From NCBI GenBank assembly GCA_021798235.1, contig JAJZMO010000195.1:5674-25038 (forward strand): a stretch of 19,365 nt of DNA, written 5' to 3'. Position numbers and translations under genes: made by a program. Below the pieces are notes generated by a model that was not told where the DNA came from, did not search any database, and was given only the letters and a program-made list of their open reading frames with translations. This DNA comes from Acidobacteriota bacterium. GTDB lineage: Bacteria > Acidobacteriota > Terriglobia > Terriglobales > Acidobacteriaceae. Below are positions 14,078-19,365 of this stretch, piece after piece; within the stretch, counting starts at the first letter, position 1; each line of letters starts with the position of its first letter.

Positions 14078-14467
14078 TTACTTCAATCCCAGCGAAAGAA
14101 TTTCGGGCGACAGGTTGCGGCGCAAAGCGGTTGCGATGCGCTGCGAGAATGGCTCGACGACTGCAAGCGATTCCAAAACATGATTGCGCGCTTGGATGAG
14201 CAATCGCACCGCTTCCATCTCATCAGCATTGGGATGCAGCACGGCCTCTTTTGCTCCCATGTGTACATAGGAGTCCATCAGATAATCCGCAGCATGGCCA
14301 ATGGTTTCCAGCGCCTGCCCTTGCTCGCGCGTGATGCGACGCCGCCCCCGTAGCGCACGCTGGCGCGCAGGAGAGATTTCCTGCTGCGCTACGGCTGGAT
14401 GTAAACCATAAATCGACTGTGGCACTGCACTGGAACTTCCGGTCATGGAAAACTCTTGCAATGTCAT
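14078..14467 (-). CDS. Helical protein of unknown function
   Basis: I do not recognise this 129-residue protein. Residues 1-45 are polar and likely flexible (QEFSMTGSSSAVPQSIYGLHP, then an Arg-rich ARQRALRGRRRITREQ). The rest reads as two or three amphipathic helices: QALETIGHAADYLMDSYVHMG, a short HPNADEMEAVRLLIQARNHVLESLAVV, and a final PFSQRIATALRRNLSPEIL. There is no signal peptide, membrane helix or Cys. The ATG at 14467 is chosen for its AGGAG about eight bases upstream; an earlier in-frame start at 14515 lacks support. The thiS-like gene follows on the same strand after 59 bases, so both may share a transcript. The Arg cluster hints at nucleic acid or membrane-surface contact, but this is weak. 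Confidence 0.75.
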   Translation of the reverse strand: MTLQEFSMTGSSSAVPQSIYGLHPAVAQQEISPARQRALRGRRRITREQGQALETIGHAADYLMDSYVHMGAKEAVLHPNADEMEAVRLLIQARNHVLESLAVVEPFSQRIATALRRNLSPEILSLGLK

Positions 14468-14836
14468 GCAATACGCTCCTGGATTCTGCGATCCTGCTGC
14501 TGACTTTATCTGCATCGTGCGGAGAAAAACGAGCAGAAAAGGCGAAGAAATACAGGAGCGCGTGCCAACATGGGAAGGCTTGCAAGGTTCTCAAAATGGG
14601 AATCCGCAAAGCTGGGCATCCAAGGGGGAACGAAAACCTGTCTTCTCCCACCGCCGCTTCGCCCAGGACAGGCTGTGTCTGTACGGTTTTGGCAGAAGAG
14701 ATATTCGTGCGGAGCTGCGCAAAAGAACGCCTCCACGCTTCCAAGTGGTTCCGCATTGCTTGACAGTGCCGCGCGGCAAACTTAATCTCAAAGAAGGGAG
14801 CGCGGGGGAAATCTCAGCGCTGCCGGTCATCTTGCA
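14468..14836. promoter_or_regulatory. Divergent spacer between the unknown minus-strand gene and nuoA
   Basis: This 369-base region holds several short open frames on both strands with no ribosome binding site, family likeness or consistent codon use, so I call no gene. It should contain the minus-strand promoter for the unknown gene and thiS-like pair, and the nuo promoter. A six-base inverted repeat, CCTGTC (14637-14642) and GACAGG (14667-14672), has a 24-base loop and is weak. The best promoter signal, near 14760, is listed separately. No strong ribosome binding site precedes nuoA. Confidence 0.4.
14760..14788 (+). promoter_or_regulatory. Candidate nuo promoter with palindromic spacer
   Basis: A perfect TTGACA (-35) lies at 14760-14765. 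The -10 side is weak: CTTAAT at 14781-14786 (15-base spacer) or TAATCT at 14783-14788 (17-base spacer). Between the boxes is a perfect 12-bp palindrome, TGCCGCGCGGCA, at 14767-14778, which could be an operator. The nuoA start is about 50 bases downstream. The -35 and the palindrome are seen; promoter activity is inferred. Confidence 0.5.
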
Positions 14837-15244
14837 ATGAGCCAATCTGCCTATCTTCTCAACTACATTCCGCTGCTGATGCAGATCGTGGCCGCCGTGG
14901 GACTGGCCGCGGTGATGGTCACGGCCTCCTGGTTCATCGGCAAGCACCGCAACACGGCCGTCAAGCTGGAAGCCTACGAGTGCGGCATGGTGGCCCAGGG
15001 CGACGCCCGCGGTCGCTTCTCAGTCCGCTTCTATATGGTGGCCATGCTCTTCATCCTGTTTGATGTCGAAGCGGTCTTCATGTTGCCCTGGGCGGTCATC
15101 TATCGCCAGCTTCCCGCGTTGACCGGTTCGCGCTTCTTCGGCTTTTGGGAGATGCTGGTCTACATCGGATTTGTGCTGGTTGGGTTTTTCTACATCTGGA
15201 AAAAAGGGATCCTGGAGTGGTCCAAAGACAAGGCGGATCTGTAG
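14837..15244 (+). CDS. nuoA: NADH-quinone oxidoreductase subunit A
   Basis: NuoA is a small membrane subunit of complex I at the joint between the membrane arm and the quinone-binding peripheral arm. The 135-residue protein has three membrane helices (about 10-33, 66-88, 99-120). The family signature is clear: KLEAYECGMVAQGDARGRF, then SVRFYMVAMLFILFDVEAVF, whose FDVE acidic pair is conserved. It is the first gene of the nuo block, behind a candidate promoter at about 14760. The ribosome binding site is poor. The next gene, three bases on, is nuoC and not the expected nuoB. Confidence 0.96.
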   Translation: MSQSAYLLNYIPLLMQIVAAVGLAAVMVTASWFIGKHRNTAVKLEAYECGMVAQGDARGRFSVRFYMVAMLFILFDVEAVFMLPWAVIYRQLPALTGSRFFGFWEMLVYIGFVLVGFFYIWKKGILEWSKDKADL

Positions 15245-15247
15245 CCC

Positions 15248-15739
15248 ATGCCGACTACGACAACCAGCGAGGCCGTGCTCACCACTCACGCCAATCATCC
15301 CGCCATTCTTGGCTTGCAGCAGAACCATCCCGGCGCATTGCAGGGCGCAATTTTTGACCGCGAAGAGTTGACGCTGGCCATTGCGCGTGAGCAGATCGTC
15401 CCAGCCTGCCGTGCCGTGCAGCAAGCTGGCTTCAATTTTCTGGCCGACGTCACCTGCGTCGATCTCTATCCCGCGCAGCCGCGCTTTCAGGTCACCTATC
15501 ATCTGCTCTCGCACACGCTCAAGCAGCGCCTGCGCCTCTGCGTTTATCTGGCCGAGGCCGATGCCGCGGTGGAGAGCATCACCGGCGTTTGGCCGGCAGC
15601 CGGTTTTTATGAGCGCGAGGTCTTTGACCTCTTCGGCGTTCGCTTCCTCAACCATCCCGATCTGCGCCGCATCATGCTGCCAGAGGAATTCAGCGGCCAT
15701 CCGCTGCGCAAGGACTTCCCCGTGGAGGGCTACCGCTGA
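15248..15739 (+). CDS. nuoC: NADH-quinone oxidoreductase subunit C (30 kDa)
   Basis: NuoC is a peripheral-arm subunit that packs against NuoD and carries no cofactor. The 163-residue protein shows the family pattern FNFLADVTCVDLYP (62-75), FQVTYHLLS, and the signature GFYEREVFDLFGVRFLNHPDLRRIMLPEEF, ending in HPLRKDFPVEGY. The first 20 residues are Thr-rich and variable. It begins three bases after nuoA, and its TGA overlaps the nuoD ATG by one base. It is a separate gene, not fused to nuoB or nuoD. Confidence 0.95.
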   Translation: MPTTTTSEAVLTTHANHPAILGLQQNHPGALQGAIFDREELTLAIAREQIVPACRAVQQAGFNFLADVTCVDLYPAQPRFQVTYHLLSHTLKQRLRLCVYLAEADAAVESITGVWPAAGFYEREVFDLFGVRFLNHPDLRRIMLPEEFSGHPLRKDFPVEGYR

Positions 15740-16968
15740 TGTCTGAAACCCTGACCGCACAGCCGCCCATCGCCACGGCAGACAATGGAGCCGAAGCGCC
15801 GCTGGACCGCACGATGATCCTGAACATGGGCCCGCAGCATCCGTCCACACACGGTGTGCTGCGCCTGGTGCTGGAAATTGACGGCGAGGTCGTCGTCAGC
15901 CTCAAGCCCGACATCGGCTACCTGCACACCGGCATTGAAAAAACCTGCGAGGCCAAGTTTTACCAGCAGGTGGTGCCGCTCACCGACCGCATCGACTACC
16001 TCAGTCCGATGGCCAACAACCTTTGCTACTGCCTAGCCGTGGAGAAGCTGTTGGAGCTGGAAATCCCCGCGCGCGCGCAATGGATGCGTGTGCTGCTGGC
16101 GGAGTTGACGCGCCTGAATTCCCACTTGGTCTGGCTGGGCACACACGCTTTGGACGTGGGCGCGATGAGCGTCTTCCTGTACTGCTTCCGCGAACGCGAG
16201 GAGATTCTGCGCATCTTTGATTGCCTGGCTGGCCAGCGCATGATGACCTCCTACATCCGCATCGGCGGTCTGGCGCTGGATCCTCCGCTGGACTTTTACG
16301 AACGCGTGCACAAATTGCTGGCCATGCTGCCAGAAAAAATTGATGAGTACGAAAATCTGCTCAGCGGCAATCCCATCTGGGTGCAGCGCACGCAAGGCAT
16401 CGGCTACTTAAGCGCTGCCGATGCGATCGCCTTCGGCGTCACCGGGCCGCCGCTGCGCGCCAGTGGTGTGGATTGGGATCTACGGCGCGACATGCCGTAC
16501 TCCAGCTACGAAAAATTTCAATTCAAAGTCCCCGTGGCCACGGCTGGCGATGTATGGTCTCGCTACGTGGTGCGGCTGCAAGAGATGCGCGAGTCGGTCA
16601 AGATCGCCCAGCAAGCCCTCGACGGCCTGCCGGAAGGCCCGATCAAGGCCGATGCACCCAAGATCGTGCTGCCAGAGCGCGAAAAGATGAAGACGCAGAT
16701 GGAGTCCTTAATCCATCACTTTAAGATCGTCACCGAAGGCTTCGCCGTTCCGGCGGGACAGGTCTATCAAGGCATCGAATCGCCGCGCGGCGAGATGGGA
16801 TACTTTGTCGTCAGCGACGGCACAGCCAAGCCCCACCGCGTACACATGCGCAACCCAACCTACGCCACCCTGCAGGCGCTGGAGAAGATGTGCGTGGGCC
16901 GTTTGCTGGCCGACGTGGTGGCCGTCATTGGCTCCATTGACATTGTGCTGGGAGAGATTGACCGGTGA
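15739..16968 (+). CDS. nuoD: NADH-quinone oxidoreductase subunit D (49 kDa)
   Basis: NuoD forms most of the quinone pocket of complex I together with NuoB. The 409-residue protein is full length. GPQHPSTHGVLR (31-42) supplies H34 and H38, and Y87 in DRIDYLSP is the quinone-binding tyrosine; H38 and Y87 match Thermus Nqo4 numbering. Other signatures are GYLHTGIEK, LLAELTRLNSHLVWLGTHALDVGA, and ESPRGEMGYFVVSDGTAKPHR near the C-terminus, ending GEIDR. The ancestral hydrogenase Ni-binding cysteines are absent, as expected for NuoD. Its TGA overlaps a downstream GTG start by four bases (GTGA). Confidence 0.97.
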   Translation: MSETLTAQPPIATADNGAEAPLDRTMILNMGPQHPSTHGVLRLVLEIDGEVVVSLKPDIGYLHTGIEKTCEAKFYQQVVPLTDRIDYLSPMANNLCYCLAVEKLLELEIPARAQWMRVLLAELTRLNSHLVWLGTHALDVGAMSVFLYCFREREEILRIFDCLAGQRMMTSYIRIGGLALDPPLDFYERVHKLLAMLPEKIDEYENLLSGNPIWVQRTQGIGYLSAADAIAFGVTGPPLRASGVDWDLRRDMPYSSYEKFQFKVPVATAGDVWSRYVVRLQEMRESVKIAQQALDGLPEGPIKADAPKIVLPEREKMKTQMESLIHHFKIVTEGFAVPAGQVYQGIESPRGEMGYFVVSDGTAKPHRVHMRNPTYATLQALEKMCVGRLLADVVAVIGSIDIVLGEIDR

Positions 16969-17345
16969 GCACGGCGATGCTGACAATCCCCAATTCCCTG
17001 CTGGCTGCCGAGATGTGGACCTCGCTGCGCGCGCTGGTGGCCTCGCATGTAGCCATGTATGCCGTGGCGGAGCCGCAACGCGACTGGAAGGTCTCCAACA
17101 ACGATGCTGAGACCATCTCCATCCGCAACGTGGTCGGCGTCTTCCATTGGCACGCGCCGGATTCCATGGGCACGGGAGTTTGGAAGTTTGCGCCTGCGCG
17201 CGCCAAGGCAGGCCCCCGAAACGGCCTGTATGAATTTACTGAGGAGGGCCGCTTGCGCGTGGACATCAGCGAGCAGCCGCTGGAGATGGACGCTGCCGTG
17301 GAGTTGCAACTACGGCACATGCAGGAAACGGAGCGACGCGCATGA
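16965..17345 (+). CDS. Unknown protein, translationally coupled between nuoD and nuoE
   Basis: I do not recognise this 126-residue protein, but its context is strong evidence for a real gene: the GTG start overlaps the nuoD stop (GTGA), and its TGA overlaps the nuoE ATG (ATGA). The protein looks soluble, with a helix at about 10-36 (LLAAEMWTSLRALVASHVAMYAV), then an aromatic segment VGVFHWHAPDSMGTGVWKF (57-75), a Pro/Arg/Ala linker, YEFTEEGRLRVDISEQP, and an acidic helical tail MDAAVELQLRHMQETERR. No Cys, signal peptide or membrane helix is seen. It could be an accessory or assembly factor of complex I, or a lineage-specific extra subunit. A start at 16977 (Met5) is possible but would lose the overlap. 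Confidence 0.85.
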   Translation: MSTAMLTIPNSLLAAEMWTSLRALVASHVAMYAVAEPQRDWKVSNNDAETISIRNVVGVFHWHAPDSMGTGVWKFAPARAKAGPRNGLYEFTEEGRLRVDISEQPLEMDAAVELQLRHMQETERRA

Positions 17346-17842
17346 CGGCTGCAACAGCAACCATTTTTTCTCCAGAGCTGGCCGCGCGTTTTGACAAGCT
17401 GGTCACGCTCTACCCGGTGCGCCGCTCGGCGCTGGTGCCCATGCTGCTCTACGCGCAGGACGAGCTGGGTTACCTTACCGAAGCCGCCATTGCTGAAATC
17501 GCACAGCGCATCGGCATCACCGAACTCGACGTGCGCAACGTGCTCAGCTATTACTCCATGCTGCGCACCGCGCCCGTTGGTCAATATCACGTGCAGGTCT
17601 GCACAAACATCAGCTGCATGTTGCGCGGCGGCCAGGAACTTTTCGAGCATTGCAAAGACAAGCTCGGCGTCGGCCACAAGCAGACCACGCCCGACGGTGT
17701 CTTTTCCCTTGAAGAAGTCGAGTGCATCGGAGCCTGCTGCTGGGCGCCCGCCGTGCAGGTCAACTACGACTTCCACGACAACCTGACGCCCGAAGCCATG
17801 GACGCCGTGCTCGATCAATATCGCAAGCAGGCGAGAAGGTAA
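17342..17842 (+). CDS. nuoE: NADH-quinone oxidoreductase subunit E (24 kDa, 2Fe-2S)
   Basis: NuoE belongs to the NADH-dehydrogenase module and binds the N1a 2Fe-2S cluster next to the NuoF flavin. The 166-residue thioredoxin-like protein has a helical N-terminal domain (LVTLYPVRRSALVPMLLYAQDELGYL) and the four cluster cysteines C87 and C92 (VCTNISCML), and C128 and C132 (ECIGACCWAP), in the usual Cx4C...Cx3C pattern. An extra C133 is present. It starts within the stop of the unknown gene upstream and ends 14 bases before nuoF. Confidence 0.97.
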   Translation: MTAATATIFSPELAARFDKLVTLYPVRRSALVPMLLYAQDELGYLTEAAIAEIAQRIGITELDVRNVLSYYSMLRTAPVGQYHVQVCTNISCMLRGGQELFEHCKDKLGVGHKQTTPDGVFSLEEVECIGACCWAPAVQVNYDFHDNLTPEAMDAVLDQYRKQARR

Positions 17843-17856
17843 CGCGAAGAGACTCT

Positions 17857-19188
17857 ATGCCGACACTGGTTTCCCATCCCGAAGAGGTCAAGATCGTCTC
17901 CAGCCGTTTTGGCAAGGGCGCGACCGACATCGACCGCTACATCGAACTCGACGGCTACCAGGCCGCGCGCATGGCGGTGGAAAAGGGCGCAGACTGGATC
18001 ATCGCCGAGATGAAGGCCTCCAATCTGCGTGGGCGCGGTGGTGCGGGCTTCCCCACCGGCATGAAGTGGTCCTTCGTGCCCAAGCAATCCGAGCGGCCCA
18101 AATATGTTTTGGTCAATGGCGACGAAAGCGAGCCGGGCACCTGCAAAGATCACCTCATCTTTTTGCACGATCCCCATACGGTGATTGAAGGCACCATCAT
18201 CGCCGGCCTGGCCATTGGCGCGAAGATGGGCTTCATCTATCTGCGCGGCGAATATCGCTATCTGCTCACGATCATGGAAAAGGCCATTGCCGATGCTTAC
18301 GCCAAAGGTTTTCTCGGCAAGGGCATCTTCGGTTCGCAGTTGGACTTTGACATCGTCTCGCACACTGGAGCAGGCGCGTATGAAGTCGGCGAAGAGTCGG
18401 CGCTGATGGAGTCGCTCGAAGGCAAGCGCGGCATCCCGCGCATCAAGCCGCCCTTCCCTGCCGTGGTCGGCCTCTACGGCGGACCCACCGTCATCAACAA
18501 TGCGGAGACCATCGCCACCGTGCCGCACGTGCTGCGTATGGGCGGCGAGGCCTACGCCAAGGTCGGCTCGGAACGCAACGGCGGCACGCGCCTCTTCGGC
18601 GTCAGTGGCCACGTGGAGCGCCCCGGCGTCTATGAACTGCCGATGGGCTACAACCTGAAGAAGCTCATCTATGAAGTCGCCGGCGGCATCCGCGGCGGAC
18701 GCCAGTTGAAGGCCGTCGTTCCCGGCGGTTCCTCCACGCCCGTGCTTCTGCCCAGCGAAATTGATCTCGGCCTGGACTTCGACCAAGTCGGCAAGGCAGG
18801 CAGCATGCTCGGCTCTGGCGGCGTGGTTGTGTTGGATGAGACGGTCTGCATGGTGGAGTTTGCCCTGCGCACGATCAAGTTTTATCAGCATGAGAGCTGC
18901 GGCTGGTGCATTCCCTGCCGCGAAGGCACGGACTGGCTGAAGAAGACGCTGACGCGCTTCCATGCCGGCGGAGGCGAGGCACGCGACATCGACAACATCC
19001 GCTATCTGGCGGAGAACATGCTGGGCCGCACCTTCTGCCCGCTCGGCGATGCGGCGGCCATGCCCACAATTGGATTTGTAAAAAAATTCCGGCAGGAGTT
19101 TGAGGATCACTTGAACGGCAAGCCCTGCCCCTATGCAAAGCATCCGGCGATTGCAAAGCATCCTGCGCTGGAGCCGGTGTCAGCGTAA
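17857..19188 (+). CDS. nuoF: NADH-quinone oxidoreductase subunit F (51 kDa, FMN and 4Fe-4S)
   Basis: NuoF oxidises NADH and passes electrons through FMN and cluster N3. The 443-residue protein shows the FMN/NADH motif GRGGAGFPTGMKW (59-71), NGDESEPGTCKD (88-99), the SLBB fold around 245-300, and the 4Fe-4S cysteines C348, C351, C354 (SCGWCIPCREGT) and C394 (FCPLGDA). The ATG at 17857 is chosen because upstream in-frame sequence lies inside nuoE and has no family likeness; GAAGAGA just before it may serve as ribosome binding site. The C-terminal tail carries a short duplicated AKHPA unit. nuoG follows after 45 bases. Confidence 0.97.
   Translation: MPTLVSHPEEVKIVSSRFGKGATDIDRYIELDGYQAARMAVEKGADWIIAEMKASNLRGRGGAGFPTGMKWSFVPKQSERPKYVLVNGDESEPGTCKDHLIFLHDPHTVIEGTIIAGLAIGAKMGFIYLRGEYRYLLTIMEKAIADAYAKGFLGKGIFGSQLDFDIVSHTGAGAYEVGEESALMESLEGKRGIPRIKPPFPAVVGLYGGPTVINNAETIATVPHVLRMGGEAYAKVGSERNGGTRLFGVSGHVERPGVYELPMGYNLKKLIYEVAGGIRGGRQLKAVVPGGSSTPVLLPSEIDLGLDFDQVGKAGSMLGSGGVVVLDETVCMVEFALRTIKFYQHESCGWCIPCREGTDWLKKTLTRFHAGGGEARDIDNIRYLAENMLGRTFCPLGDAAAMPTIGFVKKFRQEFEDHLNGKPCPYAKHPAIAKHPALEPVSA
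19134..19169 (+). repeat. In-frame 18-base tandem duplication at the nuoF 3' end
   Basis: TGCAAAGCATCCGGCGAT is followed directly by TGCAAAGCATCCTGCGCT, 15 of 18 bases identical. It encodes the repeated AKHPA/AKHPA in the NuoF tail, outside the conserved fold. It looks like a slippage duplication that has begun to diverge. Confidence 0.6.
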
Positions 19189-19233
19189 GTTTCCCGCGCG
19201 TACAGCAGCGCGCAACAGAAAGAGATTCGAACC

Positions 19234-19365
19234 ATGGTGGATGTAACGCTCACAGTCGACGGCAAAATCATCACCGCGCCCGCGGGCACGCTGCTCATTG
19301 AGGCTTGCCGCAAGGTAGGCATCGAAATTCCCGCCTTCTGCTATTACCCCGGCCTGTCGCTACAA
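19234..19365 (+). CDS. nuoG: NADH-quinone oxidoreductase subunit G (partial, N-terminal 44 residues)
   Basis: NuoG is the large iron-sulfur subunit of complex I. Only the start is present; the frame is open to the right edge. MVDVTLTVDGKIITAPAGTLL followed by IEACRKVGIEIPAFCYYPGLS is the plant-ferredoxin-like N-terminal domain, with C36 as the first ligand of the N1b 2Fe-2S cluster. AGAAAGAGA lies about ten bases before the ATG at 19234. Position after nuoF fits the usual nuoE-F-G order. Confidence 0.95.
   Translation, partial: MVDVTLTVDGKIITAPAGTLLIEACRKVGIEIPAFCYYPGLSLQ

Noticed and set aside
13900..14520. TPP riboswitch for the thiS-like gene
   Set aside because: The conserved CTGAGA-type core of the TPP element was not found on the minus strand upstream of the gene.
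14570..14785. 71-residue + strand frame upstream of nuoA
   Set aside because: It has no ribosome binding site, competes with frames in two other phases and runs across the likely nuo promoter.
17815..19161. Very long minus-strand open frame opposite nuoF
   Set aside because: It lies exactly opposite a certain gene. Long antisense frames are expected in GC-rich coding DNA, and the translation shows no family motif.

Overview
The window is GC-rich bacterial chromosome, densely packed with housekeeping genes mostly on the + strand and with many stop/start overlaps of 1 to 4 bases. Gene content points to an aerobic heterotroph that makes its own tryptophan, tyrosine/phenylalanine precursors and pyridoxal phosphate, and respires through complex I and a CuA-type oxidase. 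The style of the proteins and a degenerate 'GTCATTCTGAG' dispersed repeat fit Acidobacteriota (Terriglobia-like), but that assignment is an impression from reading, not a search result. No mobile element, CRISPR array, tRNA or rRNA was seen.

Layout. (1) 1-135, minus strand: the start of a small secreted protein, cut by the window edge. (2) 136-522: AT-rich divergent spacer with short repeats. (3) 523-4062: trpC-trpF-trpB-trpA, the later part of the tryptophan pathway; trpE, trpG and trpD are not here. (4) 4063-4250: spacer with a perfect 18-bp palindrome. (5) 4251-6547: AroQ-class chorismate mutase, type I-beta DAHP synthase and TyrA, so entry to the shikimate pathway and the chorismate-to-tyrosine branch are encoded beside the trp genes. 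(6) 6590-8721: nnr (NAD(P)H-hydrate repair) overlapping tsaE (tRNA t6A ATPase). (7) 8866-10486: pdxS-pdxT, the two-subunit PLP synthase; TrpB is one user of PLP. (8) 10548-13746: subunits II, I and III of a heme-copper oxidase. (9) 13776-14467, minus strand: an unknown helical protein followed by a ThiS-like sulfur carrier. (10) 14837-19365: nuoA-nuoC-nuoD-unknown-nuoE-nuoF-nuoG(partial), the start of a complex I operon that lacks nuoB at its usual place.

Most noteworthy. The oxidase subunit I keeps its heme, CuB and crosslinked-Tyr residues, yet Arg replaces the D-channel entry Asp and Glu replaces the K-channel Lys; subunits I and II together also lose both acidic ligands of the usual Mg/Mn site. 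The ThiS-like protein carries 11 residues after its Gly-Gly, and a perfect hairpin covers its ribosome binding site. The nuo operon carries a translationally coupled gene of unknown function between nuoD and nuoE and has no nuoB between nuoA and nuoC. A perfect palindrome lies in a possible promoter spacer ahead of the chorismate mutase gene.
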